NCBI GenBank assembly: GCA_949358305.1
Contig: OX442319.1
Coordinates: forward strand, 992,001-1,056,000
Direction: 5' to 3'
From: Strigamia acuminata
Taxonomy: Eukaryota; Arthropoda; Chilopoda; Geophilomorpha; Linotaeniidae
Length of the DNA stretch: 64,000 bases
Under the pieces are notes generated by a model. The model worked only from the letters and a program-made list of their open reading frames with translations, was not told the origin of the DNA and made no database searches. Made by a program: the position numbers and the translations under genes. Positions 47,677 to 58,560 of the stretch are shown one piece after another; the first letter of the stretch is position 1, and the number at the start of each line of letters is the position of its first letter.

Positions 47677-50262
47677 ATGGAAGAAACATCCGATACGTGC
47701 ACTCGTGTCGAGTCGAATCTGGCATCTCTTCTCGAAGAAGTAAACAAAGAAGACAAGAAGAAAAAGTGTTTTCAAACCGATAACCACACACTATGTCTAG
47801 CTTCGCTGAATCTAGACTCACTCCCGCCGTCAGTGCTCGACATGCAGATGATAACAGCCCTCATTCTCGACCACAACAACCTCAAGGAAATCGCGCCGAA
47901 TCTGTGCGAAAATTTGCCGCTACTAAAAAAACTGTCGCTGATTGGCAACGAACTCGAATGTTTGCCGCACAATATCAACACTCTAACCCGCTTGACACAA
48001 CTGCATTTAACCGCGAACAGACTTACGAAGCTACCGTCGTGTATTTGCGAACTAGACAAACTGAGCATTCTCAAATTGGCCGACAATTCGCTGAAAAAAC
48101 TCCCGTCGACAATGGGTGGGCTGACGAGCTTGCAGCAATTGTATTTAAGTGAAAATGAGTTGCGATTTCTACCGGACAGCTTATGCTGGCTGAAGAATTT
48201 GGAGGTTCTAGACTGCAGCGAGAATAAATTAAAGAGATTGCCCATAAATTTCGGGTGTTTGGAGGGTCTGCGAGTACTTAATCTGGAATCGAACTCGATT
48301 ACCTACCTACCGAACAGCATGGCCATGTTTAATTGTTTGCAAGTGCTCGATCTATCGGCTAACAAACTGGAACGGCTCATTCCCAATTTGAATTGCGCGC
48401 ATTTATTGCAAAAAGTTCACATTAATCGCAATTTGTTGGTGGAGTTGCCGCAATGGTTCGATTTGGTGAGCAATCTGGAGGAATTATCGCTGCGGAGCAA
48501 TCGACTGCAACGCGATCCTTTTCCCAAGGGCTTTGGTCTTGCGGCCAAGAAATTGATCATGCTCGATTTGGCGGGAAATTCGGTGAATAAGTTGTGCGAA
48601 AGTTTCGGCGAATTGACGAGTTTACAAGTGCTTCACCTGGGCAGTGATTTGGACGAGTTGGAACGAAGTAGGTTGCTGGTTAATGGCAATTGGATTAGCT
48701 TTTTACCCGACAATTTCGGGCAGCTGATAAATCTGCGAGAATTACGATTGGACGAGAATAGGTTAAAGCGGCTGCCCGATCATTTCGGATGTTTGGTCTG
48801 CTTGCACACGCTGGATTTGGGACAGAACGACTTGTCCGAGTTGCCAGATTCGTTTGGCAACTTGAAATCGCTTCGTTGGTGCCAGCTGTCCAAGAATACG
48901 TTGACCACTCTACCCGATAGCATTGGCAATTTGTCAAACCTCGTTGATCTAAGGCTGGATAATAATCTAGTAAGTTTGAATATACGTAAATAAGCTTTTT
49001 AAGACTTTTTTTTTGATTTTTCAGTTAACTCAATTACCCAACTCAATTTTCAAACTGACTCGGTTAGAAACGTTAGATCTATTTAATAATAAATTGACGA
49101 CCGTTCCGAGCGGCTTGCAGGATTTAACTCGTTTGACCAGATTGGATTTGGATCAAGTACATTTTTAACTTTAATTTTTTCATTTTGAATATTACCATAC
49201 TCACTTTTTTATAACGACAGAATGATTTTGGAATACCGGTTTCCGAAATACCTCGAATCGTGTTACAGTTGAAATATAAAGAAGGTGATTCCGCGCATAA
49301 AAATGATTGGAGAAGTCGATCTAACGTAAGTACACCAACACGTGAATCGGTAAATTTCTACCTAACAAATAGGGATCATCCATTAAGGACCTCGCATATT
49401 TTTCTCATTTTTAAACTCCGTCCTTAATTTTCACATTTGTTTATTTATTTATTTATTTATTTTTTAAAAATTTGTAATAACTTTTCAAACGAAATGTGAC
49501 GTCACAAATGCATGAATCCCTTCCCAGCTCATGTCATTTTAAAAAAAAAAAATACTTTTCTACCGGACATGGATGATTCCACATAAGATAAAATTTTTAT
49601 TTTTGTTAGTTAACTTACGTGAAGAGTGACGACAAGGTTAGTTGCACTGCACAAAATGGCCTAGATGTGGTGAAATCTCTGAAAAGTGCATTAGTCCAAG
49701 GCACAACAATCTGGAAGAAGGAAGGTGATGATGTGCTAATAAGAGAAAAATTTATTCGGTCCATTAAAGAAGAGGAAAGAGTGATGGAAGAGCCGAAAAG
49801 TCAAGATTATAGTTCGGGCGATGATTCATATTCCGATACCGATTCGTACAATCGGCATTCGGAAAACTGGGATGCCGGTGATTATTTTTAATAGAATGAA
49901 AGATTTAAATTTGAGTCTGTATAATCAATATTATTCCTAGAAGAAGAAGTGGATAATCGCAATGGAGAAGTGGAAGACTGGGATAAAGAAATAATGGAGT
50001 ATGAGATCGCAAATTGTCCTTACGGTATAATATGTAACAAAAGCTATATTTTCACTTGTTTTAAATTTGAATTGTATATTTTCCAGACGACATTCCAATT
50101 CGACAGCCGAGTGAAACACGATATTTGGAGATTGATTTAATGAATATGCACCAACACATAAACCAGGAAATGTTTTGTCCATCTGATATCCATGCTAAAC
50201 CTGTTTTTCGTGGACGATTTGAGTATCTTCGCGAGGAAGGACAGTTTGACGATGCCGAGTAG
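47677..50262 (+). CDS. leucine-rich-repeat protein, SHOC2/PIRL-like repeats
   Basis: Six exons in one frame: 47677-48969, 49025-49156, 49221-49325, 49610-49877, 49941-50024, 50087-50262, with GT-AG borders, giving about 685 residues. After a Lys-rich N-terminal 50 residues come about 17-18 repeats of LxxLxLxxNxLxxLP type, 23 residues each, continuing through exon 2 (LETLDLFNNKLTTVPSGL). No signal peptide or membrane segment is visible, so it is probably an intracellular scaffold. The C-terminal 200 residues are acidic and Ser-rich (SSGDDSYSDTDSYNRH), then DIPIRQPSETRYLEIDL and FRGRFEYLREEGQFDDAE at the end. The ATG at 47677 was chosen because a second ATG nearby is out of frame and this frame is open. 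If the donor GT at 49878 is not used, exon 4 reads to a stop at 49889-49891 and gives a short form lacking the last 87 residues. I do not recognise a named orthologue. Confidence 0.9.
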
Positions 50263-50336
50263 TGAAGAAAAAAAGGCTGAGAATTTTATTTGTTAGTTTT
50301 ATTTGTTACTGTATTAAGTTAAGTTTAGGTACAAGT

Positions 50337-50463
50337 AAGGGCGTCTCTGGCTTTCCTGTCGCCCGGGTGCAAGGGGTGGTACATGAGACTCTACACTCCG
50401 GCCCTGCCACCTGGGTGCCTTGCACCCCTTCCACCCCTTCCACCCCTGCTCGAGACCACCCTG
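50337..50463. mobile_element. 127-bp GC-rich MITE with direct repeat
   Basis: GGTACAAGT occurs perfectly on both sides (50328-50336, 50464-50472). The ends AAGGGCGTCTCTGG and CGAGACCACCCTG pair imperfectly, like hAT termini. Inside, GGGTGCAAGGGGTGG pairs with CCTTGCACCCCTTCC. It lies 75 bp after the LRR stop codon, in its presumed 3' UTR. Confidence 0.7.
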
Positions 50464-51166
50464 GGTACAAGTCTTTTTTTTTTTTCCGTTTTTAATGAAA
50501 TAAGGGTGAATTTTGTACCGTAATCAATGTTTTAATTCTAAAGAAGTAAAAAGCAGATTAAAGTATAATTTATTACAAACTATTTTTCTTAGATACAGTG
50601 CTGTCATCTGGACAGACAGGTTGCTTAACCTTAACCAATCCCAATAATGTTTAATTTGCTCTCCCATCTGACCAGCCTATTAGTGCGGAAATACAGCGGC
50701 GTCCTGTATAAGGAAAAGTTGTTGAGAGGTCCGGAAAATGTGTCTTCCTGATTGACTGCGCATACACATCCAAATCTTCACCATTACATCACTGCAATGC
50801 AGGTTTTGCACAACTGTGGCAGCGCCATCTATTGCCAATCCCGCGCTAGGGATTATGGGATTGATAATAGTACATTAATAACGTGTAGTATAAATGACCA
50901 AATTTCTTTAAAAACTATTCGAACCTGAAGAAACACAGGACAACCACTTGCAAAATTTGCCACCAGAGATCGTTCAGGGTGAGATATGTGACTTCCATTC
51001 ACTGCGCTTCAGACCCCGCAAACGAGAAAACTATCGTCAGTTCTTTTGAGACCTTGCTCGTTGAACGTTCAATCTCCTTGAATGATTAAACAAGTATTGT
51101 GTTGAGTTTTGTCCATTTTAATCTGGACTTAGAACATTTTCTTATCCAACAGGAATTGTTACGACA

Positions 51167-51610
51167 ATGAGGAATTTAACAATTGCAAGGGACTCGGATA
51201 CCGATTTGACTGCGTCCCACGAGTTGAAGAAATTCTTCAACATTTACAGCCGTAAGGAGGAAGAAGAGGAAGAAATAGAACAATTGTCGAAGATTAAGGA
51301 ACCACCGACCGAAACAAGAAATTAGCGTCGGCCATTGATAAACGAACAATATTGACGCCTCGTCAATTTAAAAAACTCAAAGGAAAGCATGAGATGTGAA
51401 AAAAAAAATCTCAGAAGACCATACCATGTATGTGAAAAAATTAAAATGGAAATCGCTAAGGAGACGTTAAAAGGAACGACAGGAACGAGTCATGGATATT
51501 TGACTATCGTCAACTATTACCTAGAAATTTTGGTAAAGTCTGAAACGTATAAACACGACGCCAGCTGTTCAGTTTCTGACGAACAATCTAACGAGTTTAG
51601 TGAGTCTTGA
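51167..51610 (+). pseudogene. decayed coding segment of unknown family
   Basis: An ATG at 51167 opens 52 codons (RDSDTDLTASHELKKFF, then an EEEEEEIEQLSKIKE run) to a stop at 51323-51325. One frame over, the sequence continues as KKLASAIDKRTILTPRQFKK; a third piece (51389-51610) contains HVCEKIKMEIAKETLKG. The composition looks protein-derived, and the frames are broken twice within 100 bp. I cannot name the family: it may be a retroelement gag or a host pseudogene. Confidence 0.35.
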
Positions 51611-52424
51611 TATTCACAAACTAAGGATTCTGTTGGTTTTTCGGTTAAAAATAGAGTAAAATCTATATTACATGTTTTGTAATTTGATTTAATATCTGGA
51701 AAATGTTCTATGAATTGATTTAGTCCCTAGTGACATAATAGCACATTAGGAGCATTTGTATGTAGCTTGTCTTATGTATCTACTACTGTTTTTGGTTTTG
51801 CGTCATCTGTTGGTAGCTACTTGTATTTTAGGAGGTGATTAAAGAGTTTCACCACAGTAGAGGTGTCTACTCTTCTCTTCAGTTTGGCTGCTTATTTAGA
51901 TGTTTCCTAGTCAACTTACTGCACAGAACTCTGCATTTCATTTACACTAACAAATTCACTATTTCCAATCGCCGTCGATTGGCCTGTTGGACGAGGATGG
52001 ATGCGTCCAACTACCTGTATTTCATTTGACAATATTGTTACATGGTTTGGGGGGTTTTGTGATTATCATATAACAGGTTCTTACTAATATAAGAATGACT
52101 GTAATTACAACTACATTTCAAAAGTTTAGAAAGTGAGTGAAAATTCACTCACTTTGTGAATAACACCAAAAATATTACTTAAAAGTTAAGCAAAACCAAT
52201 TTATACCATCAGATTTGAATAAAACAATTATTTTTCATCTAAAATAACTTATAGTTACATATATTTAGTTATATAGTTTAGTTACAAATTGAGATTTTCA
52301 AAACCTCACTTGTGTCAAAAGTTTAGAAAGTTGAAAAAATCATTTCATAAGTTTAGAAAGTGCAACATAATTTCTTTATTTCGAATTGAAAATAGGACAT
52401 TTTCATTTTTTTGTTTAGTATTTT

Positions 52425-52510
52425 GTTTGATGATCTCTGCATCGTATATGACCGCCTTCAATCTGCGAGGCATTGTAGACACTACAGTAGGGGGCAAAAC
52501 AATTGCGACA
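52425..52510 (-). pseudogene. possible Tc1-like transposase C-terminus
   Basis: The minus-strand frame contains VVSTMPRRLKAVIYDAEII. SMPRRxxAVI is the usual C-terminal block of Tc1-like transposases. Nothing upstream in the frame matches, so this is at best a short relic. Confidence 0.3.
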
Positions 52511-53395
52511 TGTTGAATCTCATGGCTGTATCTCGAGAAAAAAAGGAGGAAAATCAATGAAATTTTAACTGAATATTTGTCCAACATTCTGCTTTGTTCA
52601 CCTAACATTTTATGACAATCTATCCATTAGTTCTAGAGAAAAAAACTATTTTGATGACTACGTATAAAATACATAATTTTAAGTCCTGTTATATTTTTCA
52701 TGTCATAACTCCTTAACTTGACATGAATGTTTGTTTGTTTACTTATTTTTTTATTTTCTTATAACCCAAAGAAAAGTAAAAAAAAAGGGAAGAAAGGAAA
52801 ACAAAACGTTTATTTTTGTAAATGATACAACATGTTATAAAATGAAATCGAACACATTATTCTAATTGTTCTTGAAACCAAAAGATGTCGTATTCAACTG
52901 ACTTGTGAGCATATTAATTGTAAAAGTGAAATTAATTCCACCAAGTCAAGCTGCAAATATTTTCAGATGTGTGACAAGTAAGATACAAGAACTCAAAAGA
53001 ATAACTATTGCACTTCAAGTTTAGTAATATTACCCAGGCATATATGCAATGTGTATTCATGCTAAATTTTAACAACATAGAATTTAAGTTACAATGTTTT
53101 TCTCATGATTAATTTGCTAAAAAACTTTACAGTTTTTAAATAAATGTGGAATATGTTTAAAATATATTGGTAAGAATTATATCAGCAATGTCAAATGAAT
53201 ACAGTACTTTGAATATGAATGAATGAATTAATAATCGAGTACGGTACCATACACTCTAAAAAAATTTTAGTTGGCTCAAAGACAATAAACAATTTACTAG
53301 AATTAATTAACTCTTATTGTTGCCTTTACTAAATTTAGTTCAGGCAACACAACCCTAAAGTTGTCTTTAACTAAATGTTGAGTTGTCTCTCAGCC

Positions 53396-54039
53396 CAGGG
53401 CCGTCTTAACACATTTCAGCGCCCTGGGCTTAAAAAAATCAGGCGCCCCTTGTCTCTTGTTGTAATTAAAAAAAAATCATTTATACATTTACATTTCCTA
53501 GGGTATACTTGTAGTGCATTCGTGTTTTTGGGGGATGCTGGTGCCCCACTCCCACCCCCCTCCAAAAGAAGTAGCGGTAAGCATTTTTGTGAAAAAGAAA
53601 TTTGAATCAAAAAATTCATTTTTGGATCTACAAATGCATTTTCGAACATAAAAATGCATCTTTCGGGGTGGCGCTCCTGACCTGTGACGCCCGTGTGTTT
53701 TACACACTATAAACAATGTGTAGGAACGGGCCTACAAGTTCAGCTTATATTTGAACACTCATGAAGACTCTTTGTAGGAGGCGCCTGGCATACTTCTCTG
53801 CCCGGCACCCCTCTCTGTCCGGCACTCTTCTCTGTCCGACACTCTTTTCTGCCCGGCACCCCTCTCTGTCCGGCACTCTTCTCTGTCCGGCACTCTTCTC
53901 TGCCTGGCACCCCTCTCTGCCCAGCGCCATTCTCTGCTTGGTGCCCCTCTCCGCCTGGCATTCCTCTTTGCCCAGCGCCCCTCTCTGCCCGGCGCCCCTG
54001 GGCTGCAGCCCAGTTAGCCCAATGGTAAAGATGGCCCTG
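53396..54039. mobile_element. hAT-type element with minisatellite core, perfect TSD
   Basis: CAGGGCCGTCTTAAC at the left and GTAAAGATGGCCCTG at the right. TCTCAGCC flanks it perfectly (53388-53395, 54040-54047). GCGCCCTGGGCTTA near the left and CCCCTGGGCTGCAGCCC near the right pair. The core is the 53790-53995 array. Its ends match 62761-63011, so both belong to one family. Confidence 0.9.
53790..53995. repeat. 20-bp CT-rich minisatellite, about 10 copies
   Basis: Units of the form CCTCTCTGCCCGGCACCC, with CTGTCCGGCACTCTT variants. The three overlapping reading frames made of Gly-Gln-Arg-Gly-Val-Pro repeats are translations of this array. Confidence 0.9.
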
Positions 54040-54261
54040 TCTCAGCCAACCATTCATTTAGTTAAAACAACCAAACCGTTTTTAGAGTGTACTCTAGTTT
54101 ACAAATCTTTATATTTTATTACACATTGCCATAATCTAAAATTTAAAAGAAAGATTTTTTTAAATTTCTCAGATTCTCAAAATAATTACCGGTAAGTACA
54201 TAATTCTTAACTGGTTTTAAAGTTGAATATGTACAGTATTATACTACTGTATGTTATTATA

Positions 54262-55134
54262 CAGGGTTACCGAAAAGTCTGGTTCCATGGAAATAATTTG
54301 GATAAGATTGAGGGAAATATTATAAAGTTTTGATACAATACTATAGCAAATTAAGTACCGGTATGCTTTTTTCAATGAACTTAATTTCGATAACCTTGAA
54401 AAGTTTATACAATCTTGGAAGCCATCCGAGTTAAGACAAAATTTCCAATTGAAAAATGTTAGAGCACACTTTATTTAGTATAAAACAGATGCCAACGTTA
54501 GTATGTAACAATAACTACAGTAAGAAAGATCACCTAAGAAATGCAATGTGTTAGTTTAGGTTAAAAGACCTGTCCAGTTTGACATTGTTGTAGTGTGACA
54601 CGTTTTATTGTTGTAAATCGAATAAGGGGCAAAAATACATTGTTGTGCCTCACTCTGTACTGAACCACGTTCAAGTAAAGTTGTGTTTCATCTAATGTGT
54701 TCTTTTAAACTGAAACAAGAACGCATTTTACTGCAATGTTTTATTCTAAACAAAGGATGCACTACAACTTTTTAATTGGAAATTTTGTCTTACTTTCGAT
54801 GGTTTCCAAGATAGTAATAACTTCACCTTTGAAAAACCTTTCAAGGTCATTGAAATTAAGTTTATTTAAAAAAGCATACCTTATTTATTTTCTATTAACG
54901 TATTCCTTTGTCGACCGCAACTACAATTTTTGTTTTTCATAAAAAAATAATATTTTTTCTGTATTTAACGTAACGAAGGTAGCGTACGTTCAATGTTCAT
55001 TACAAACCATATTGTCACGATACTACGATGTTCTTGCTCCCTCAATCGCGGCTCTTAATCATAAGAATGCGATATATCAAAATCAAAATTTGAGAATTCC
55101 CTTTAACCTTATCCAACACTTTTGACTCACCTTG
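54262..55134. mobile_element. TA-flanked foldback element, diverged
   Basis: The left CAGGGTTACCGAAAAGTCTG follows TA. The arms at 54395-54480 and 54765-54870 are inverted copies (TCCAATTGAAAAATGTTAGA and CAACTTTTTAATTGGAAATT). The far right end CAACACTTTTGACTCACCTTG|TA pairs only loosely, so the right boundary is less certain. Related to the 4.98- and 26.15-kb elements. Confidence 0.6.
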
Positions 55135-55537
55135 TACCAGTATTATTCCTAAATTGCAATATAAAGGCATTATTTAAGTGCACCATATATGAAAATTTGT
55201 CAGCTTATCTTATCTCCTGGTTAAATATAGTTCAACAACACTGATTAAGATGTCAAAAAAATAAATATTATATTTCTGTCTATACTTCAAATGTGATTCT
55301 CATTTGCTTTGAGCAATAACACATTGAGCACCAACATACTCAACATTAATATTAACACAAACAACATCAAATCTTGTTGTTACTACAATATTATATAAAT
55401 ATGAAATTAAGCTACGGTGTTAGTGTGAAGCCAGAAAATATTTTGCTCAATCAAAATGAATTAACAATTAATTAATTAATTCTCTTCAAATCAAAATAGC
55501 TTGAGGTACGGTATTGTAATTGTACACAAATGCTACC

Positions 55538-56788
55538 TCATACTTGAGTTGGTTTTGACTTGTTGTCCGCATGAGTCCCATTGTTGATGAGCGTTGGGTC
55601 TTTTTCTTGTACAGGCAGATTGTTTGATTTACACAATTGGGTAATGGCAGTTGATTGCTCACGGTCGTTGGCATCGTCTTCACTGTCTCGGTTACATCTT
55701 GCCTTGGTCCTTTCTGACCCGGGTCTATTCTTGCGCGGAAATACAGAATTCTCCATGTGCAGTTGAGAATTCACTTCTTTGCCAGTAGCGCATTGACATG
55801 CCTTGAGAAAACTCTTCTTGAAGTTATCACTAAGAAAGGCATAAAGTATCGGATTAACCGCCGAATTGGAATAACTAAGACAACCAATTAGCAAATAAAA
55901 GACCACGGTCCATGTAGATTGCTCTTTCTTGGGCTCCGAAAAAATAAGGGCAACTTGACCAATCCAATATGGCAACCAGCAGCCGACGTATACCGTGATA
56001 ACTGTCAACACCAGTTTCGTGACTTTGCGGTGACTCTTCTTCTTCTCCTTCGACTTGTTCCTGGGTCCAACCCGCTGAAGTTTGCGAATAACCAACGTGT
56101 AGAAAACAAAGATGAGGACTAGCGGGATGGCAAAGCCCAATATGAATGTGTAGAGAGTAAAGGCTGTCTGTCCATTCATGTGCTGGCTTTCGGGCCACAG
56201 AATATTGCAAGTGTTTTGGCAAACTTCATCGTATTGGTTGGCATACATAAAAATGGGGACCATCATCAAAGCCGATGCCATCCAGCCAGTAAGACAAACC
56301 ACTTTGGAGATGAATGGAGTCCGGTACTTGGGACTGCTTATCGGGTGGCACACGGCTATGTACCTGTCGGTGCTCATCACCGTTAAGAACACGCTGCTGG
56401 AAAATTGATTGATGGATGTGGTGGTCATGTAAACTTTGCACATTGAGTTTCCAAATGGCCAGTAACCAACTGTCATTGTGGCTAGTAGAAGGGGTACCCC
56501 AATCAGAAAAAGTTCGTCGGCCACTGCCAGGTTGAGAATGTACATGTTGGTGACTGTCTGCATTTTCGAGTAGCGAAGAACCACGTAGATCACGAGTGTG
56601 TTGCCACACAAACCCACAACACACACACACGCGTACAATAGGATATTGATGCCATGCATGAGATTGATGCTGTAGCTTGGACATACTATTTGACTGCAGT
56701 TGGATTGCAGTGTAGAATCATTCATTCCGTATGAGCTGCAGTTCGTATCATTTATCATTGATTCCATTGTGGTGGATATTGATTCCAT
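55538..56788 (-). CDS. AstC-R: allatostatin-C receptor, somatostatin-receptor-like GPCR
   Basis: A complete rhodopsin-class receptor of 416 residues in one exon. Four N-glycosylation sites lie in the N-terminus (N13, N16, N23, N30), followed by seven membrane segments. Hallmarks: LAVAD with D91 in TM2, C117 for the extracellular disulphide, DRY 141-143, CHPISSPKYRTP in the second loop, NKSKEKKKSHRKVTKLVLTV leading into TM6, CWLPYW 270-275, and SNSAVNPILY ending at 316. C331 and C333 may be palmitoylated. This pattern matches arthropod allatostatin-C receptors, orthologues of vertebrate somatostatin receptors, normally Gi-coupled at the plasma membrane. The last residues PTQV fit a class I PDZ ligand. 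An ATG at 56878 is in frame, but TTTTTTGTTGTTGCCAG just before codon -9 looks like a splice acceptor, so I start at 56788 with an intron in the 5' UTR. Confidence 0.95.
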   Translation of the reverse strand: MESISTTMESMINDTNCSSYGMNDSTLQSNCSQIVCPSYSINLMHGINILLYACVCVVGLCGNTLVIYVVLRYSKMQTVTNMYILNLAVADELFLIGVPLLLATMTVGYWPFGNSMCKVYMTTTSINQFSSSVFLTVMSTDRYIAVCHPISSPKYRTPFISKVVCLTGWMASALMMVPIFMYANQYDEVCQNTCNILWPESQHMNGQTAFTLYTFILGFAIPLVLIFVFYTLVIRKLQRVGPRNKSKEKKKSHRKVTKLVLTVITVYVGCWLPYWIGQVALIFSEPKKEQSTWTVVFYLLIGCLSYSNSAVNPILYAFLSDNFKKSFLKACQCATGKEVNSQLHMENSVFPRKNRPGSERTKARCNRDSEDDANDREQSTAITQLCKSNNLPVQEKDPTLINNGTHADNKSKPTQV

Positions 56789-56814
56789 TCTGGTCGATTT
56801 TGATTGCAGGAAAA

Positions 56815-56840
56815 CTGGCAACAACAAAAAACAAATTTCA
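56815..56840 (-). promoter_or_regulatory. probable splice acceptor in the AstC-R 5' UTR
   Basis: Read on the minus strand, a T-rich run ends TTGTTGTTGCCAG immediately before TTTTCCTGCAATC, about 27 bases upstream of the favoured start codon. No matching donor was identified. Confidence 0.6.
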
Positions 56841-57242
56841 TTACAATCTGTCAATTGTTCTGTAATTTTTCTCAACATTTAATGTTTTGTAATTGTTGAA
56901 AGTTTGAAGTTTGTGATTTTCTTTATATTATACTGAACTTTATCTCAGATGAAATTTGAAGTCATTGGACATTCATTTAATTAATTATGCTAAATGCAAA
57001 TTTTCTACCCATTAAAACGACAGCAAAACTATCTGAGCTGGCTTCGCTGCTTTAGGAAAGAGCGCTTCAGTTAACAGTTTTTACAATTTTTAAGTCATTA
57101 TTTTAAGTTTTTTAAATATTATTAAATACCATATTAATTGCAACTGTTACCCAAACATTTTTTAAGGTTAGTATTATTCTAACCTAATGCCTAATGCCAA
57201 TACCAATACCTTTTTACGTGAAGCATTTAAATATATTAATTC

Positions 57243-57310
57243 GTGTTAGCCTAGTGGATAGTGTTGGCCTTTAGAACAGATTGGTCTGGGTTCAATCTAT
57301 CGTAGGTTCA
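57243..57310 (+). repeat. tRNA-derived SINE-like segment
   Basis: A-box-like TTAGCCTAGTGGATAG and B-box-like GGGTTCAATCT are 30-35 bp apart, as in a pol III promoter, but the acceptor and T stems do not pair well. It is similar over its length to the minus-strand copy at 57640-57712. A SINE head or tRNA pseudogene is more likely than a working tRNA. Confidence 0.45.
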
Positions 57311-57639
57311 CAGAACAGAACACTCACCTGGTAGGGAAAGTTTGTATTAGAAGGGGCCCACCCTCCAGAAGAGATTTCCATTTTTTTGCCCTCCCCCCCC
57401 CCCCGGTAACTGACAACAACCATTCTTTTGATCAGTTATAACAATAATTCTAATTCTAATTTTTCTCTCTCGTAAAATATCCAACAATTGTAAAATGGCT
57501 TCCAACATTGCATATTTGAATAACTGTATGTATACAGATCGTATCTCCTCGCCAGCACCCTCTATATATTTGAAGTGGAAATAGCATGGAACTAATTCCA
57601 CTTGAGATGAAGTGAAAAGAACGATTCCGTTTCTTTTTA

Positions 57640-57712
57640 CTTCCCCATGCCAGACTTAAACTTGGGACCCTTTGTTATTAAAGACCACTACTCTATCCGC
57701 TAGGCTTGTATG
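57640..57712 (-). repeat. tRNA-derived SINE-like segment, inverted copy
   Basis: The minus strand reads AAGCCTAGCGGATAGAG, GTGGTCTTTAATAAC and CAAGTTTAAGTCTGGC, parallel to the plus-strand copy 330 bp away. Confidence 0.45.
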
Positions 57713-58198
57713 GCTTATAATATCTTTCCAATCAATATTTATCTCGGGAAGAAATGTACGTACATAGGCAATTACAGTTTACCTTCCCAAAATATACATA
57801 GTAAACTAGCCGAGTCACGAGGGTACCTACGATGAAAATATTTTTTTCATTACCTGACACTCACAAGTCAGCTTCTACTTTTTTGTAGTGACTTACCAGA
57901 ATGGATTGTCAAATTAAATTGACTTGTCTTCTATATTAAGATTTCCTTCAGTTTAATAACATCCTTCATAACTTTTCTTTCCTCATTTTTTTCTTTTGGT
58001 TGAAGAAACGTGGCTGATCACAAAAGAATGTTGAACACAATGAGTTTGTCTACCCTATAAAAAAGACAAAAACGTGAAAAGCAATAAATATCTCGTTAGA
58101 AGCAAAGTACATGTACTTGTAGAAGTTAGAAAACCCACAAATTGAGATTGAGGAATACAATTGATGTGACTGGCACTAAGACAATTTATTTACATATA

Positions 58199-58560
58199 CA
58201 GGGTGTCGAAAGTGCACAAAACTTGATCTTTGCAAATTAAGAAATATCAGGCCTACATATGAAAATTATTTGAGTGATTTTCTAGCAAACCAAATGTGCT
58301 GAATTTCTTGGTAACAATAAAAATTTCCTGTGATACAAGTACATAGTTGTTTTAGTTTCTTTTAGTTTCTATCTTTGAAACAGTAAAATTTAGACATTAT
58401 TTACAAATTACAAAGTTGTAGAATATCATTTAGTAAGTCTAAAAATGTCTAAACATTTATTAGTTGTGGGGAAATTCTTTTGCTTATCTAAGTATCTGCA
58501 GTAACCCAAGAAGAAAAAATCAAATTAATTTCAATTTTGATAACTTACTGAACTTACTTA
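58199..58560. mobile_element. one-ended TA-MITE of the CAGGGTGTC type
   Basis: TA then CAGGGTGTCGAAAGTGCAC, with AAAGTTGTAGAATATCATTT followed by AGTCTAAAAATGTCT, the same layout as the arms of the foldback elements. No right terminus found. Confidence 0.5.

Larger units (their letters stand above)
50473..53249. other. otherwise no gene found
   Basis: Apart from the decayed segment near 51.2-51.6 kb and the weak Tc1-like relic at 52.4 kb, I see only AT-rich sequence, including AAGTTTAGAAAGT repeated at 52120, 52320 and 52350. Confidence 0.5.
53252..54089. mobile_element. CACTCTAAAAA-ended MITE split by a hAT element
   Basis: CACTCTAAAAA at the left and TTTTTAGAGTG at the right, flanked by TA (53250-53251, 54090-54091). 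Without the nested 644-bp hAT element and one TSD copy, it is about 186 bp. Internal TTAGTT and AACAACC motifs pair across the insertion. Confidence 0.75.
56890..58195. other. upstream of AstC-R; tRNA-like sequences, otherwise nothing
   Basis: Presumably holds the receptor's 5' exon and promoter, which I cannot place. A C-run lies at about 57390-57405. Two tRNA-like segments in opposite orientation are listed separately. Confidence 0.4.

Noticed and set aside
53740-54195. Repetitive Gly-Gln-Arg-Gly-Val-Pro and Leu-Ser-Gly-Thr-Leu frames on both strands
   Set aside because: They follow the 20-bp minisatellite inside a hAT element with a perfect target duplication.
56789-56878. 30-residue N-terminal extension of AstC-R from the ATG at 56878
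   Set aside because: The stretch contains a strong splice-acceptor-like sequence, and the downstream ATG gives a normal receptor N-terminus. Kept as a possibility only.
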